A stretch of 64,000 nt of DNA from Oenanthe sinensis. Taxonomy: Eukaryota > Streptophyta > Magnoliopsida > Apiales > Apiaceae. Position 1 is the stretch's first letter; each line of letters opens with the position of its first letter. The notes beneath the pieces were generated by a model. That model did no database searches. It was not told the DNA's origin and saw nothing but the letters and a program-made list of their open reading frames with translations. The position numbers were made by a program, and so were the translations under genes. Positions 21,240 through 32,900 of the stretch are shown here, piece by piece. Location: positions 51,017,903 to 51,081,902 of the forward strand of contig CM053807.1 of assembly GCA_028671895.1 (NCBI GenBank). The letters run 5' to 3'.

Positions 21240-23867
21240 TTGTCAAGAAAAAGAAAAGATTTTAATCAACACGAGTTCTCTTCATTGTTACTGTACCCGA
21301 CTGGAAATGTCCAACTTGAATACAGTGTCAAAATCTTGAAAATTTTACATATTCTTAACTTAAAAAATAAGAGTTCAAGTGTGACACCTACAACTCATGA
21401 GTCGATATTCTCTTAAATTTCACAAGTGTACGCCACATATAAATTCTAACAACAATTCAGAACATAGAGAAATCATACAAAGAACACTACAATTCTTTAT
21501 TATTATCAATTATTTCTTAAACCGGTTATTTTTTGGTTTTCGTAAATTTGGAAAAGGGTCATTCTCATTGGGAAATTTTATCAAACATGTGTCATGCATC
21601 ATCAAAATCTTGGTTAAAACAACAGTTTATAAAAAGAAAACGAATCCACTTGCTTTTGCAAATTTAAAAAGAAAAAAGAAGCTATACAAATAAATTCAAA
21701 GATGAATTGGCATATAATAATTCAAGAAGGATGTGATAATGAACAAATAAAATTTTATGGGGAATAAACATGGGAGAGAAGAACACAACACCCCTGAGAG
21801 CTGAGACTGAGACGGGGAGCTTCAGAGGCGACTTGAACAAAAACAGGGTTAGAGACAAGTAGACAACCTATTCCTTACCCTCTCTTTTCTTTTGTCTTTC
21901 TTTTAAAAAAAATATATATTTATTCCCTTTTTTTTATTAGATGTACATGTGAATTGTTATTCTTTTCCTTATTAGAAATTAAATATAATTAAAATAAAAT
22001 TAAAAAAACAGTGTAATTGATTATATTTAACTGGTGAAAAAATCTGCAGCCTCATAATAAATTTTAAATTTATTAAAATTATTTTTGATACTGAAAATAT
22101 TTAATAAATATATAATTGTAATATATTATAGAAATTTATTTAAAAATAATTATTATTTTTATTTTTAAATGAATAAATATTAATTAATTTGTTAAAATCC
22201 AACTACACCTATATTGGTCATTTGTTAGATTTAAATAAATTGGAACATAAATCAAATAATTAATAAAATTATTATGAACATTAAACAACAATAATAATAA
22301 ATATTAAAAATAACATTATGTATTTGTAATTTTCTAAATTGTAAATTACAAGAAAATGCTAATAACATTATTAACTTTGAATTTTTTAAACTGTGCAGAT
22401 GTAACGATCAATGTATAAGGTTCACCATCTCCCTTATATAGATTTTGATCAAACAACTAAACAAAATTTTCTCACAAAGTTACATTACTTGTGATTGAAC
22501 TACCTATAATAATATTTGATATAACAAAATTATATTAAACCAAAATAGTAGTATTAAATTTATAAATATTATAAAATCAAATAATAATTTCAATATATAT
22601 ATATGTATTATATTCACAACTTACTAATTTATTATGATCCTAAGATCCCATACGCCGCTAACAATGCCGACCTTTCTTCCAAAAAGTAGATGCTTTTGAA
22701 TGGATGCATGGATAAGATTTTCCTATAATAAACTAAAGCATCAAAGAGTTAGTACAAATGCATAGTTGTAATAAATTAATAAATAACAAAAAATTATTAA
22801 CCTTCTCATCAATTAAAATCATGTCATCATCTGTTTGTATATTGATTGTCTCCCACATCGTGCATACTCTGACTCTTATCATCCAGTCGTCTCTATTGTT
22901 ATTCAAAACATTCAAGACAATGTAATTCATGATGTATTAGACGTTGAATGTAAATAGCTCAATGATAAATTTGTTGTGATTTATTTTTTGATACTTGATC
23001 TTTAATTTATATAAGTGATTGTCTATTATTTTTTAGATGGAAACACATTCAATTTAGGTAAATGAATAAAATTAAAATTTTTATTATAGATACCGCCTTT
23101 TTGAAAAATCAATATAGTTTGGATTTTTAATAATTTAATGTCTTTTCTAAAATTTCTAATTTCCTTATGTATAATAATATCTATTCGAAAATTATCTTAT
23201 GGATAATAATAATTTATTTGACTTGAGGAGAAAGTTTAGGAGAATATAATGTAATTTAGATTTATTTTATTTATAATTTGGAGAAACTTTAGGAGAATAT
23301 AAAGTAACTTAGATTTTTTTATATAATTTTTAATACTTACTAATTCAAAAATTCGAGAAAATTAGAAAAATACATTTGGACGATTTGAGAGCGCCACATA
23401 ACCGTCTCCGTCTTCCCCTTTATATATATATATATATATTGATGATTAGTTATGTTACATTATTTTCATTTTTATGTAAAATACAGTATTGCAAGTGATG
23501 TTTTTGATTAAAGTGCGAATGCACAAAGTGCATTTTACTCCCTAAATTACTAATAGAGTTAAAACAAATTAACGGAATGTAATAAAGTGTAATGAAATAC
23601 AAATACTGATAGTTCAATTGCTCAATTTTAAATTACAGTATTACATGTGGTGCCTTGACTAAAATGCGAGTACACGAAATACACTTTACACCAAATTTTT
23701 TAGAAAAAAAAAAGATTCAATATCAAATTTGGCACAACACTCTAATATGATCTGACTTTTAGACTTTCAAATTCTCAATCGCATTCTTGTACTCGTTCCT
23801 TGGCTAGAACAATCTCATTCATTTTGTATATAAACTTCACTTTCGCGCTTAAAATGATAAATTACAC
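21240..23867. other. OSGEP upstream region and AT-rich intergenic DNA
   Basis: A GC-richer patch at about 21780-21860 (minus strand CTCCCCGTCTCAGTCTCAGC) could be the OSGEP 5' leader or promoter. Beyond it the DNA is AT-rich. A direct repeat of about 65 bp lies at about 23484 and 23636 (CAGTATTGCAAGTGATG against CAGTATTACATGTGGTG, both followed by a GCGA-x-x-CAC word). No gene recognised. Confidence 0.35.
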
Positions 23868-24110
23868 TCATTTGTTTACATTTCAGAAAGATTGTTCGAC
23901 ACGCATTTTAAGGTGTGTATAAAGTATATTTTCATAACTTATTTTTAATTTTTTCTTTTTCTGAATAAAAATTTAAACATTCAATTTTTATTCAAAAATA
24001 AAAAATTGTAAAAATAAGTTATTAAACTATACTTTATATGCACTTTAAAATGTGTGCCGGACACTCTCTCCGAAATGTAAACAAATGAGTGAGACGGAAG
24101 GAGTAATTAC
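23868..24110. mobile_element. Stowaway-like MITE (hairpin)
   Basis: The two halves are reverse complements over most of their length. CTCATTTGTTTACATTTC with AAGATTGTTCGACACGC on the left is mirrored by GTGCCGGACACTCTCTCC and GAAATGTAAACAAATGAG on the right. The right end carries the GGAAGGAGTA terminus, while the matching left end is lost. Confidence 0.55.
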
Positions 24111-24506
24111 TAGTACTGGGACGATTCCTTTGGCATTGCACGTTTGCAATAAAATCAGGTAATGGGTTGAAAATGCTCTTTTTAGAGAACAAAAACGTGT
24201 GGAATCAGGTAAATACGAAACAGAGAAGAGAAAAGATATCACTCAGATATCAGTGGTTAAGCCCTGTCCCTTGTTCAGAGATGAAGGGTCAAAACGTGTG
24301 GAATGTGGAGATGTGCACGATACTTAACCATCAACACAAAATAAGAGTAGCAATAGGGACTTGGTTTCTTTCTCATGGAAATTTCATTATTGCTTGGCAA
24401 TGTCCAAAATTTGTCTTCTTTGCTAAGGTATATATTTATATCACCATTCCTTGAATCAGATGATGTCGATTTTAGTCTAATGACAGCTGCCATATATTCG
24501 GAGTTA

Positions 24507-24511
24507 TGTTC
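24507..24511. repeat. Copia target-site duplication, left
   Basis: TGTTC, identical to 29825-29829. Confidence 0.85.
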
Positions 24512-24847
24512 TGTTATAGATATGTCTACTATCTCAGCTGGCAAAAGAGAGCATCAAGAGGAATATGCTGATACGACAGAGAAAGCAACAACTGGCAAAA
24601 AGGAATGACAGCTCAACAATCGTTTCTATTCTGTTACAAACTATAGATATACACTTGTGTATGTAATGTTTTACATTGGATATAAATAGGAGAAAAGGAC
24701 AGTTGTAAGCTCAAGTTGAGCATTATATTCTAAACACTCTCTAAATGATATTAACTATTTTGTTTGCTTCTTCATTAAGTCATCTTCTTCATTTCACTCT
24801 TCCGCCATTAGAGCTTCATCTCAGGAGCTCAGTTTATTAAAGTGACA
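24512..24847 (+). repeat. Copia 5' LTR
   Basis: 336 bp, TGTTATAG...AGTGACA. Contains a TATA-like GGATATAAATAGG near 24678 that probably drives element transcription. Confidence 0.9.
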
Positions 24848-24860
24848 TGGTATCAGAGCC
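24848..24860 (+). promoter_or_regulatory. Primer-binding site (initiator tRNA-Met)
   Basis: TGGTATCAGAGCC immediately follows the LTR, the standard plant Copia primer site. Confidence 0.9.
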
Positions 24861-25016
24861 AGGTTACCTTCATTCACTTACACTACATACATCTATGACT
24901 CGTTACGATATCGGTTTGTGAATAGTTTCATTTGTGATTGTTGCTGTGTAATTGAGTTTCGTTGTTACATCTATAACTTCATCGTTGTCTCTATAGCTTA
25001 TTATTGTTGATAAATA

Positions 25017-28000
25017 ATGACACAAGGTTCATATGTTGCTGCTACTACTGGTACACTTTCAAATACGATAGACACACAACATCCGTATTATGTTCATCCT
25101 TCAGATAATCCAGGAATGAATTTGACTAATATTGTGTTAAATGAACACAATTACTCTCAATGGAGTCGATCTATGGAGATCGCTCTCTCATCAAAGCTCA
25201 AATTAGGGTTTGTTGATGGATCTTACTCAAAACCTGTATCTACATCTCCACTAGTGTCATATTGGAATCGATGTAATCATATGGTCATCTCTTGGTTGTT
25301 TAACTCAATTAGCCCTGAAATTCGTAGTAGTGTAGTCTATATGAGTACTGCAAAACAGATTTGGGATGAGTTGGAGATGCGCTATGCTCAGAGTAATCTG
25401 CCTAAATTGTTTAGTCTCAGAAAAGAGATTTCTCAAATGTCTCAAGGATCAATGTCTATTTCTGCTTACTATACAAAGTTTAAGACACTGATTGATGAAC
25501 TTGAATGCATTTCTGCTAAACCTAAGTGTGTTTGTAACAAGTGCACCTGTGAGATTAATAGTAAACTGGAGATTTATGATCAATCTACGCACTTGATTCA
25601 ATTTCTTATGGGCTTAAGTGATCAGTACACACATGTAAGAGGGCAAATTCTACTTATGAAACCAATTCCTAGCTTGAGTCAGTGTTATAATATGCTGCTA
25701 CAAGAGGAAAGTCAACGAGATTCTAATCTTCAAACTGGAGTTGTTCCTAGCAATATGGTTATGTCTGTGAAATACAACTCTAACAATAGAGGAAACAACT
25801 ACAACAAGACTATCAATAAGTCTGGGCAGTCGGCAGTTAAGAGAACTCCTAATGACTCTTCTTTGTCCTGTGATTACTGTCATCTTAATGGACACACCAG
25901 AGACACCTGTTTTTGTCTCCATGGATATCCTTCTTGGCATAAACTTTATGAAAAGCCAAAACCTAAATCACAGTTTAGCTCTCCACACTCTGCTATGGCT
26001 GCTCAAGTTAGTGGGGGAACTCAGGACAATGCCTCTAGAAATGGTGTTGCAGAACCTAGTGCAAGTACTGAGGTTAAGGCTGATTGTGGTTTATCTGAAA
26101 ATCAGTGTAAACATTTGTTGTTCATGCTTCAAAATGGTCTCAAAGGTGGAACCTCAGATCATTCAGGAATCTCTGTTGCAGCTAATTCTGTCACTACCGG
26201 GCAATTCAATCCAAACTACTTTGCAGGTACCTTTCACTCAAGTAATAATGTGTTGCATATCCAAACTACACATCCTTTCAGTTGGATTCTAGATACAGGT
26301 GCTACTGACCATATAACTCCATACCTACATATGTTGGAAAATCCTAAAACCTGTGACTCTTTGTTGTATCTTCCAAATGGGCAAACTGTTCCTGTCACTC
26401 ATACAGGCACTGTTAGGTTGACATCTCAGTTGCAGTTGCAGCAAGTGTTATGTGTTCCTAGCTTCACTTACAATCTTCTATCTATATGCAAGCTGCTCTC
26501 CAATACTAATATGTTTGTCAATTTTACTGCAACTACCTGCTACCTACAGGACCCTACTTGGACACAGAAGATAGAGATTGGTAAATGTCACAGTGGGCTA
26601 TATCTTTGTCACTCATCTTCTATTTTACCAGGTCTGACCTCTCATGCTTTTACAACTCATTCTTGCTCTGCTATGCAAACCACATCTAATGTTTGGCATG
26701 CTAGATTAGGTCACATACCTTCAAACATAATGAAATTGTTACCTGTTACAAGTAGTCCCCATTACAATCTTGACATTTGTGACAGTTGTCATTTTGCTAA
26801 ACAACAGAGGTTATCCTTTTCTGATAGTTCCTCTGTTAGTAAAGAGCTATTTGATCTTGTTCATGCTGATGTGTGGGGCCCCTATCATATTAAAACTCAT
26901 GGTCAGTGTAATATCTTTCTTACTCTTCTTGAAGACAAGTCCAGAATGACTTGGACCATGTTACTTTCCCATAAGTCTCAAGTTGCTCAAGCTATTGAAA
27001 ACTTCATTGTTTATGTTCAAAATCAGTTTCAGAAAACCATTAAGGTTCTCAGAACTGATAATGGTACAGAGTTTCTGAACAAATCTCTGACTTCTACTCT
27101 TACCACTCTTGGTATAATCCATCAAACTAGTTGCTCATATACACCTCAACAGAACGGTCGTGTTGAACGAAAACATAAACACCTTCTTAACACTGCCCGC
27201 TCTTTACGATTTCACTCAGGGGTTCCCATACATTTCTGGGGTGATTGCTTACTCACTGCCACTTATCTGATCAATCGTACTCCCACTCCCTTACTGGGCA
27301 ATAAATCTCCTTATCATGTTTTGTATGATACCGTACCAGATTATGAGTTTTTAAAAGTGTTTGGCTCATTGTGTTATGCTTCTGTTACTCCATTTCCCAC
27401 TGATAAATTTGCCCCTAGAGCTGTGAAAGGGGTTTTTCTGGGCTACCCTTATCATCAAAAGGGTTATAAAATCCTTGATTTACAGACAAAGAAAGTCTTC
27501 ACTACCAGAAATGTTCAGTTCTTTGAAAATCTTTTTCCCTTCAAAGATATTTTATCCACTCCGACTAATCTTTTTCCTGATAATCAGGAATCCCACTTTA
27601 TTGATCCCCTGGTTGATCCCATCGCAACCACTCCCACAACACCTACAATCGATTCTTCTCCTACGGTGAATCATCATACTCTTTCTTCTAAGACCACTCA
27701 TACCTCTTCTGAAGACTCTGTATCTCCTATCCTTATACCACCCTCTCGACCATCTCGAACTCGAATCATACCTGCCAAATTTGGTGATTATACAGGTCTC
27801 CCATCCTCTCTTCAGTCCAACACTGTCAGCTACTATCCCTTATCAAGTTGTGTTCATTATCACAACTTTAGTCCTTCTTATACTCATTTCTTGGCCAATG
27901 TGACCAAGGTACCTGAACCACATTCTTTTACACAAGCAATTCAGTTTCCTGACTGGTGCCAAGCCATGTCTCAGGAGTTAGCGGCTTTAGAAGCTAATCA

Positions 28001-28193
28001 CACCTGGGAGGTTGTCCCTTTACTACCTAATATGGTTCAGGTTGGTTGTAAATGGATCTATAAAGTCAAGTACTTATCTAATGGCCAAGTGGAACGCTAC
28101 AAGGCCCGCCTTGTTGCCAAGGGTTTTACTCAGACTCATGGGTTAGATTTCTTTGACACATTTGCACCCGTTGCAAAAATGACCACCTTTTGA
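25017..28193 (+). CDS. Copia gag-pol, first part (gag, protease, integrase, start of RT)
   Basis: 1058 codons from the ATG at 25017. Order: a gag domain (HPSDNPGMNLTN, NYSQWSRSMEIALSSK) at residues ~25-75; a CCHC zinc knuckle (CDYCHLNGHTRDTC) near 285; the aspartic protease site WILDTGATDHIT near 423; the pre-integrase WHARLGH near 560; the integrase core with HADVWGPY near 615 and LRTDNGTEF near 680; and the start of reverse transcriptase (HTWEVVPL, GCKWIYKVKY). A TGA at 28191-28193 stops the frame inside RT, and the same frame continues directly beyond it. The arginine expected in the TFAPVAK-x-x-x-(V/I)R motif suggests a CGA-to-TGA change. RE1-like family. Confidence 0.9.
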   Translation: MTQGSYVAATTGTLSNTIDTQHPYYVHPSDNPGMNLTNIVLNEHNYSQWSRSMEIALSSKLKLGFVDGSYSKPVSTSPLVSYWNRCNHMVISWLFNSISPEIRSSVVYMSTAKQIWDELEMRYAQSNLPKLFSLRKEISQMSQGSMSISAYYTKFKTLIDELECISAKPKCVCNKCTCEINSKLEIYDQSTHLIQFLMGLSDQYTHVRGQILLMKPIPSLSQCYNMLLQEESQRDSNLQTGVVPSNMVMSVKYNSNNRGNNYNKTINKSGQSAVKRTPNDSSLSCDYCHLNGHTRDTCFCLHGYPSWHKLYEKPKPKSQFSSPHSAMAAQVSGGTQDNASRNGVAEPSASTEVKADCGLSENQCKHLLFMLQNGLKGGTSDHSGISVAANSVTTGQFNPNYFAGTFHSSNNVLHIQTTHPFSWILDTGATDHITPYLHMLENPKTCDSLLYLPNGQTVPVTHTGTVRLTSQLQLQQVLCVPSFTYNLLSICKLLSNTNMFVNFTATTCYLQDPTWTQKIEIGKCHSGLYLCHSSSILPGLTSHAFTTHSCSAMQTTSNVWHARLGHIPSNIMKLLPVTSSPHYNLDICDSCHFAKQQRLSFSDSSSVSKELFDLVHADVWGPYHIKTHGQCNIFLTLLEDKSRMTWTMLLSHKSQVAQAIENFIVYVQNQFQKTIKVLRTDNGTEFLNKSLTSTLTTLGIIHQTSCSYTPQQNGRVERKHKHLLNTARSLRFHSGVPIHFWGDCLLTATYLINRTPTPLLGNKSPYHVLYDTVPDYEFLKVFGSLCYASVTPFPTDKFAPRAVKGVFLGYPYHQKGYKILDLQTKKVFTTRNVQFFENLFPFKDILSTPTNLFPDNQESHFIDPLVDPIATTPTTPTIDSSPTVNHHTLSSKTTHTSSEDSVSPILIPPSRPSRTRIIPAKFGDYTGLPSSLQSNTVSYYPLSSCVHYHNFSPSYTHFLANVTKVPEPHSFTQAIQFPDWCQAMSQELAALEANHTWEVVPLLPNMVQVGCKWIYKVKYLSNGQVERYKARLVAKGFTQTHGLDFFDTFAPVAKMTTF

Positions 28194-28205
28194 GTTCTTC
28201 TTGCC

Positions 28206-29585
28206 TTGACAGCTCGTTTTAATTGGACTATTACGCAGTTGGATGTTACTAACGCGTTCTTACATGGTGACCTCAATGAAGAGGTTTATATGACTCTGCC
28301 ACCAGGGTATGAACCACCCCTCTCCGTTCAGGCAAAGTTCCCTAATCAAAAACTTACCTGTCATCTTCTGAAATCTTTGTATGGTCTACGTCAAGCCCCA
28401 AGATGTTGGTTCTTCAAACTTTGCACTGCCTTACTAAAATTCGGTTTCAAACAAGCTTCCAGTGATCATAGCTTGTTCATTCTGTCCAACTCCACCTCTA
28501 TTACTGTCCTGTTAGTGTATGTGGATGATATGGTTTTAGCTGGAAATGATCCTACAGCTCAGGCTTCTGTTAAAACCTTTTTGGCTACTCAATTCAAAAT
28601 TAAGGACTTGGGTCATCTCAAGTATTTTCTTGGTATGGAGTTTGCACGATCTTCCTCAGGCATTTACATGAATCAACGAAAGTATACATGTGATTTACTC
28701 CAAGATGCAGGCATGACCGAGTGCAAACCCTCCTTGCTTCCTATAGAGCAAAATCATGTTCTTTCTAAACCCACTGAGGATCCCGACATTGATAATGTTT
28801 CCTTATTTCGTCGTCTAATTGGTCGACTCATTTACCTCACCATTTCTCGCCCAGATATTGCTTACACTGTACATATCCTTGCTCAACATATGGCTCATCC
28901 AAAGGCTATTCATCTACAAGCCACCTATAAACTTCTTCGTTACTTAAAAGGTACTTGTGGCCAGGATCTTCTTATGTCATCAACTGGATCTTTAGTGTTA
29001 ACTGCATATTGTGATGCCGATTGGGGAAGGTGTCAGACTACTCGCAAGTCTGTTACTGGTTATTGTGTTACTCTTGGGTCCAGCCTTATCTCCTGGAGAA
29101 GTAAAAAGCAGGCCATTGTGTCTCGTTCTTCTGCTGAGGCAGAATACCGGTCTATGGCTGATACTACCTGTGAATTAACTTGGTTACTCTCTTTGTTCAA
29201 GGAACTACATGTTCCATTGGCTACTACACCTGTTCTCTACTGTGACAACCTCTCTGCACTACACATTGCCTCTAATCCTGTGTTTCATGAGCGCACGAAG
29301 CACATAGAAATTGATTGTCATCTCATCCGTGAAAAATTGTTGTCTGGCTGTCTTACTACTGATTACTTGCCTACATTTGAACAACCTGCTGATCTGTTTA
29401 CTAAGGGTTTACCTAGTTCTCAATTGCATTATTTACTTGGCAAGTTAGGAGTTTTCAATATGTTTCAATCTCCTACCTTGAGGGGGGATGTTACAGATAT
29501 GTCTACTATCTCAGCTGGCAAAAGAGAGCATCAAGAGGAATATGCTGATACGACAGAGAAAGCAACAACTGGCAAAAAGGAATGA
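28206..29585 (+). CDS. Copia pol, second part (reverse transcriptase core and RNase H)
   Basis: 459 codons in the same frame as the upstream part, after the internal stop. LDVTNAFLHGDLNEEVYM and LYGLRQAPR precede the catalytic YVDDM box. RNase H follows (YCDADWGRCQTTRKS, SRSSAEAEYRSMA, HIEIDCHLIRE). The frame has no stop before the LTR and ends about 97 bp inside the 3' LTR, adding about 32 LTR-encoded residues. It would be expressed only by read-through or from an intact helper, since no separate promoter is visible. Confidence 0.88.
   Translation: MTARFNWTITQLDVTNAFLHGDLNEEVYMTLPPGYEPPLSVQAKFPNQKLTCHLLKSLYGLRQAPRCWFFKLCTALLKFGFKQASSDHSLFILSNSTSITVLLVYVDDMVLAGNDPTAQASVKTFLATQFKIKDLGHLKYFLGMEFARSSSGIYMNQRKYTCDLLQDAGMTECKPSLLPIEQNHVLSKPTEDPDIDNVSLFRRLIGRLIYLTISRPDIAYTVHILAQHMAHPKAIHLQATYKLLRYLKGTCGQDLLMSSTGSLVLTAYCDADWGRCQTTRKSVTGYCVTLGSSLISWRSKKQAIVSRSSAEAEYRSMADTTCELTWLLSLFKELHVPLATTPVLYCDNLSALHIASNPVFHERTKHIEIDCHLIREKLLSGCLTTDYLPTFEQPADLFTKGLPSSQLHYLLGKLGVFNMFQSPTLRGDVTDMSTISAGKREHQEEYADTTEKATTGKKE
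29478..29488 (+). promoter_or_regulatory. Polypurine tract
   Basis: TTGAGGGGGGA directly before the 3' LTR, the plus-strand primer. Confidence 0.8.
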
Positions 29586-29824
29586 CAGCTCAGCAATCGT
29601 TTCTATTCTGTTACAAACTATAGATATACACTTGTGTATGTAATGTTTTACATTGGATATAAATAGGAGAAAAGGACAGTTGTAAGCTCAAGTTGAGCAT
29701 TATATTCTAAACACTCTCTAAATGATATTAACTATTTTGTTTGCTTCTTCATTAAGTCATCTTCTTCATTTCACTCTTCCGCCATTAGAGCTTCATCTCA
29801 GGAGCTCAGTTTATTAAAGTGACA
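29489..29824 (+). repeat. Copia 3' LTR
   Basis: 336 bp. Differs from the 5' LTR by eye at TTATAG/TTACAG and CTCAACAA/CTCAGCAA only. Confidence 0.9.
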
Positions 29825-29829
29825 TGTTC
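29825..29829. repeat. Copia target-site duplication, right
   Basis: TGTTC, matching 24507-24511. Confidence 0.85.
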
Positions 29830-29995
29830 ACATCACCGTCTTATTGTTTACATGGATGACGAAATATTCTAACAAATACAGACTGAAATATCTATTCTAC
29901 ATAAACATCACAGCGATATTTGGAATGTAATTGGAGGCTGTCCAAAACACCACAATATACATCATGAAAAGGCTACTAATAAAATAGATGTTCAT

Positions 29996-32900
29996 TCATT
30001 CCAAGCTTTTAAGAAGCCTAAACAAGCCAGCTGCCTCCCTTATCCTCGAAAACTCAATACAAAAGGCTTGTACCTCAATGAAAAGGTCATGAACTGCGAT
30101 AAATAAAAACTGAATTAGTAAATAGTTATGAAGTCGGCATTATTCAGATGAAATTGCTCATTTCCTCTAGCCCATTTACTGCCAAAGCATAATCATTCAC
30201 AAAGACTAAGCAATAAAGAGCTCATTAATCATCAGACTTTAGGTGGTTCTCTTGATCAACTTCACTCGAGAATATAAAGACATCTAAAAATACTAAATTA
30301 TAGTACTACTTTACATGTCCTAAGCTAGTCTTTTATTCATTCAAGACTTCAAGTTATACACCACTAAATGAAGATACAGAAAAACTGCATTTTGTATATA
30401 AATAATAAAAAGTTCGATATTATGGTATGAAACAATTCCCAACTACTTGCAAGTTCTTTAAACGACAAAATAGAACTAGCTTGTCCATGGCACGGTCGAA
30501 AAATGAAATTTCTGGGGGACACTTTATTTATTAATTCTATTGGTCAGGTGAAATGATAAGATGATGTGATGAATTAGTAGTTCACCTTACCCTAAACACA
30601 AACTATTTAAAAGCATAAATACTGAATTTATGTAAATTTCAAAACCAAATTAAATGAAGAAATTACATATTAACTAGTCTTATTTCCTGGTTTGTACATA
30701 TTATCACTAGTTCAATTCGGTTCACTTAAAATGAAGATTTGAGACTAATGTTACTTTAGAGCACATTAAGCGATAACCGACATTTTTCCCATGACTCCCC
30801 CCCCCCCCCCCTGCAATCCTTATGTCCTGTTTAAACTTCAATCCAATATAAATCCCGAAAGCTTCAAGTCTAAATAATATTGTGTGCAAAAAATGTTTTT
30901 CATACTACACTTTTAAGCCCTGAGCCCTGACTCATTTCTACTCGGCTTCCATATATAGGATTAGGATATATTCAAGACTTCTGCTTGCATGTTCCGTACG
31001 TACATTATAACATTGTAACATTGTCGGAACAAATATTAACTTGTAAGATGTCTTACCATTGATTATTTTATTTCGTATCAGGCTCTGCAAGAAAACACAT
31101 ACAAGCCTCACAAGTCTGTTCTGCATGTACTTGTCCTGAAAAGGAAGAAAAGTCAGCTAATTTGTTAGGCAATGGAAGAGTCGGCAGTGGTGACATGATG
31201 ATGTATATGTTGATATTCGATCATTAAAAGAGAGTTGATATAAAAGGATGAAAAATCCAAACTCACAAGAGGAACATATAGACCATTAACCAATTAAGTA
31301 TATAAAACTAGGAGTACCAAATCCTTGGAATATGTTAAGTTATCCAGTATACACAGTATAGTAGTATACAATGATATCAGAAGTGTAAAAATTAAAATTC
31401 TATTTATGCAAAATCAAATATAACCAATTTCCATTTATACAGAAGGAAGGAATAACAAGGAATATTCTAGACATTTATTGAAGCAGATAAAATTGAGTAT
31501 AGATTGTGATCTGTACAAATTCCATTCTTCTGCAATTGAGAAATCCAGAGAGGAGTTCTGTGGTTAAAATCCACCTAATTCTTATCTTTTTTTTGTTTTG
31601 TTTTATTCCATAATCGTAAGAAAATATAAGAGATGTTAAAACCTAATCAAAGGAGCAATTGCAGGTGAAAAAAACTACATTTTATCAAGACTTGTACGTG
31701 CAGCATAGAAGTTTTCCACGGTTTCATCCCATTAAGTGTGTGTTTGGCTTTCCAGATATGTCACTTATATGGCTAATAAGTCATTTGAACTTATTTAGAC
31801 CTGTTTCGCAGTTTATCTATGTGAGCTTATTTCAACTTATGAGCATAAGTTGTAAGTAGAGTAAGACGTACCTTTTCATATTATCCGGCTTAATTCATAT
31901 CATTCATCATTGTGATAATTATTTTATTTATGTATCTTCACAAAAATAGTAATAAAAAAATCATGTTAAATAATATAATATTATATATTATTTGTATAAT
32001 TAATAATAATAATATAAATATTTAATATTTAAGAATAATGATTTAGCGGTTTTCATCTAATTACTTTAAAAGATCAAAAAATTATAATTTAATCTATAAC
32101 CAAACACTTTTATTTAATTTAAATAATTTTTAATTTTTTATAAAAAATAAATAACTTATAAATAATAATTTACCAAACACTTAACTTATAAGTAAATTTA
32201 ACTTATCACTTATATGTCACTTATCACACATAAGTGATAAGTAACTTTTTTTAAGATAAGTCAAACGGGCTCTAAATTAAATTGCAATGAATAAGCTTGT
32301 GCATAGATAGTTGATTCAACTTCAAAATTCAGGTTCCGTTATCAACTGAATATTGCAATGATATTAATTATAACAACAATTCATAGAGATCGTGGAGGAC
32401 CAAAACACGAGGGCTATGTCCCAACCTACTTATACAAAGGTTTCCTTGTTTATATTTTCCAGGCACACACAATGAAGTCTTCACCTCAATGTGGAATGTT
32501 TCTCAGAAGAAGAGATAAAGCATAAGCTTCTTGGTAAATTTCTTAGTCCCTCTATATGTTTGACTAACGTTAAGGTTCTAAGTAGATGAAATTAATTCTA
32601 AATGTCCTACCAACAGCTATGATGCCACAACACAGTGCAAGACAGCTAGATTAAATAAATAGAAGCCCATAAATTTAAGTCATTAAATCACCTTGATGTT
32701 CTCACAGGATGATATACAATTAGTTATGTACATGTGTACGAATTCAGTTGGGAGTTCAACAGCTGTAGTAAGTCTGTTGACAACTTCCATTGAATGAAGG
32801 CTCATGTCCATGTTGACGAGAACTGTGAAGTACCTTAATTGTTTGGGAAAAATATTAAACAAGTGTATAGAAGTATACAACACAGTTAAAGAAATTTATT

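Larger units (their letters stand above)
24512..29824 (+). mobile_element. Ty1/Copia LTR retrotransposon, young, nearly intact
   Basis: 5313 bp with 336-bp LTRs (24512-24847 and 29489-29824) that begin TG and end CA. By eye they differ at only two positions, so insertion was recent. Flanks are TGTTC duplications. A primer site complementary to initiator tRNA-Met (TGGTATCAGAGCC, 24848-24860) follows the 5' LTR, and a polypurine tract (TTGAGGGGGGA) precedes the 3' LTR. The coding order gag, protease, integrase, reverse transcriptase, RNase H defines Copia. One in-frame stop interrupts pol. The element lies on the opposite strand to CNOT11, ending 171 bp short of its stop codon. Confidence 0.95.

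Noticed and set aside
24167..24454. Exon in the left flank of the Copia element
   Set aside because: Open for 95 codons, but it overlaps the MITE edge and shows no recognisable motif.
30001..30093. Frameshift in the last CNOT11 exon
   Set aside because: On rereading the bases around 30060 (AAAAGG), the frame is intact to the stop at 29996-29998.
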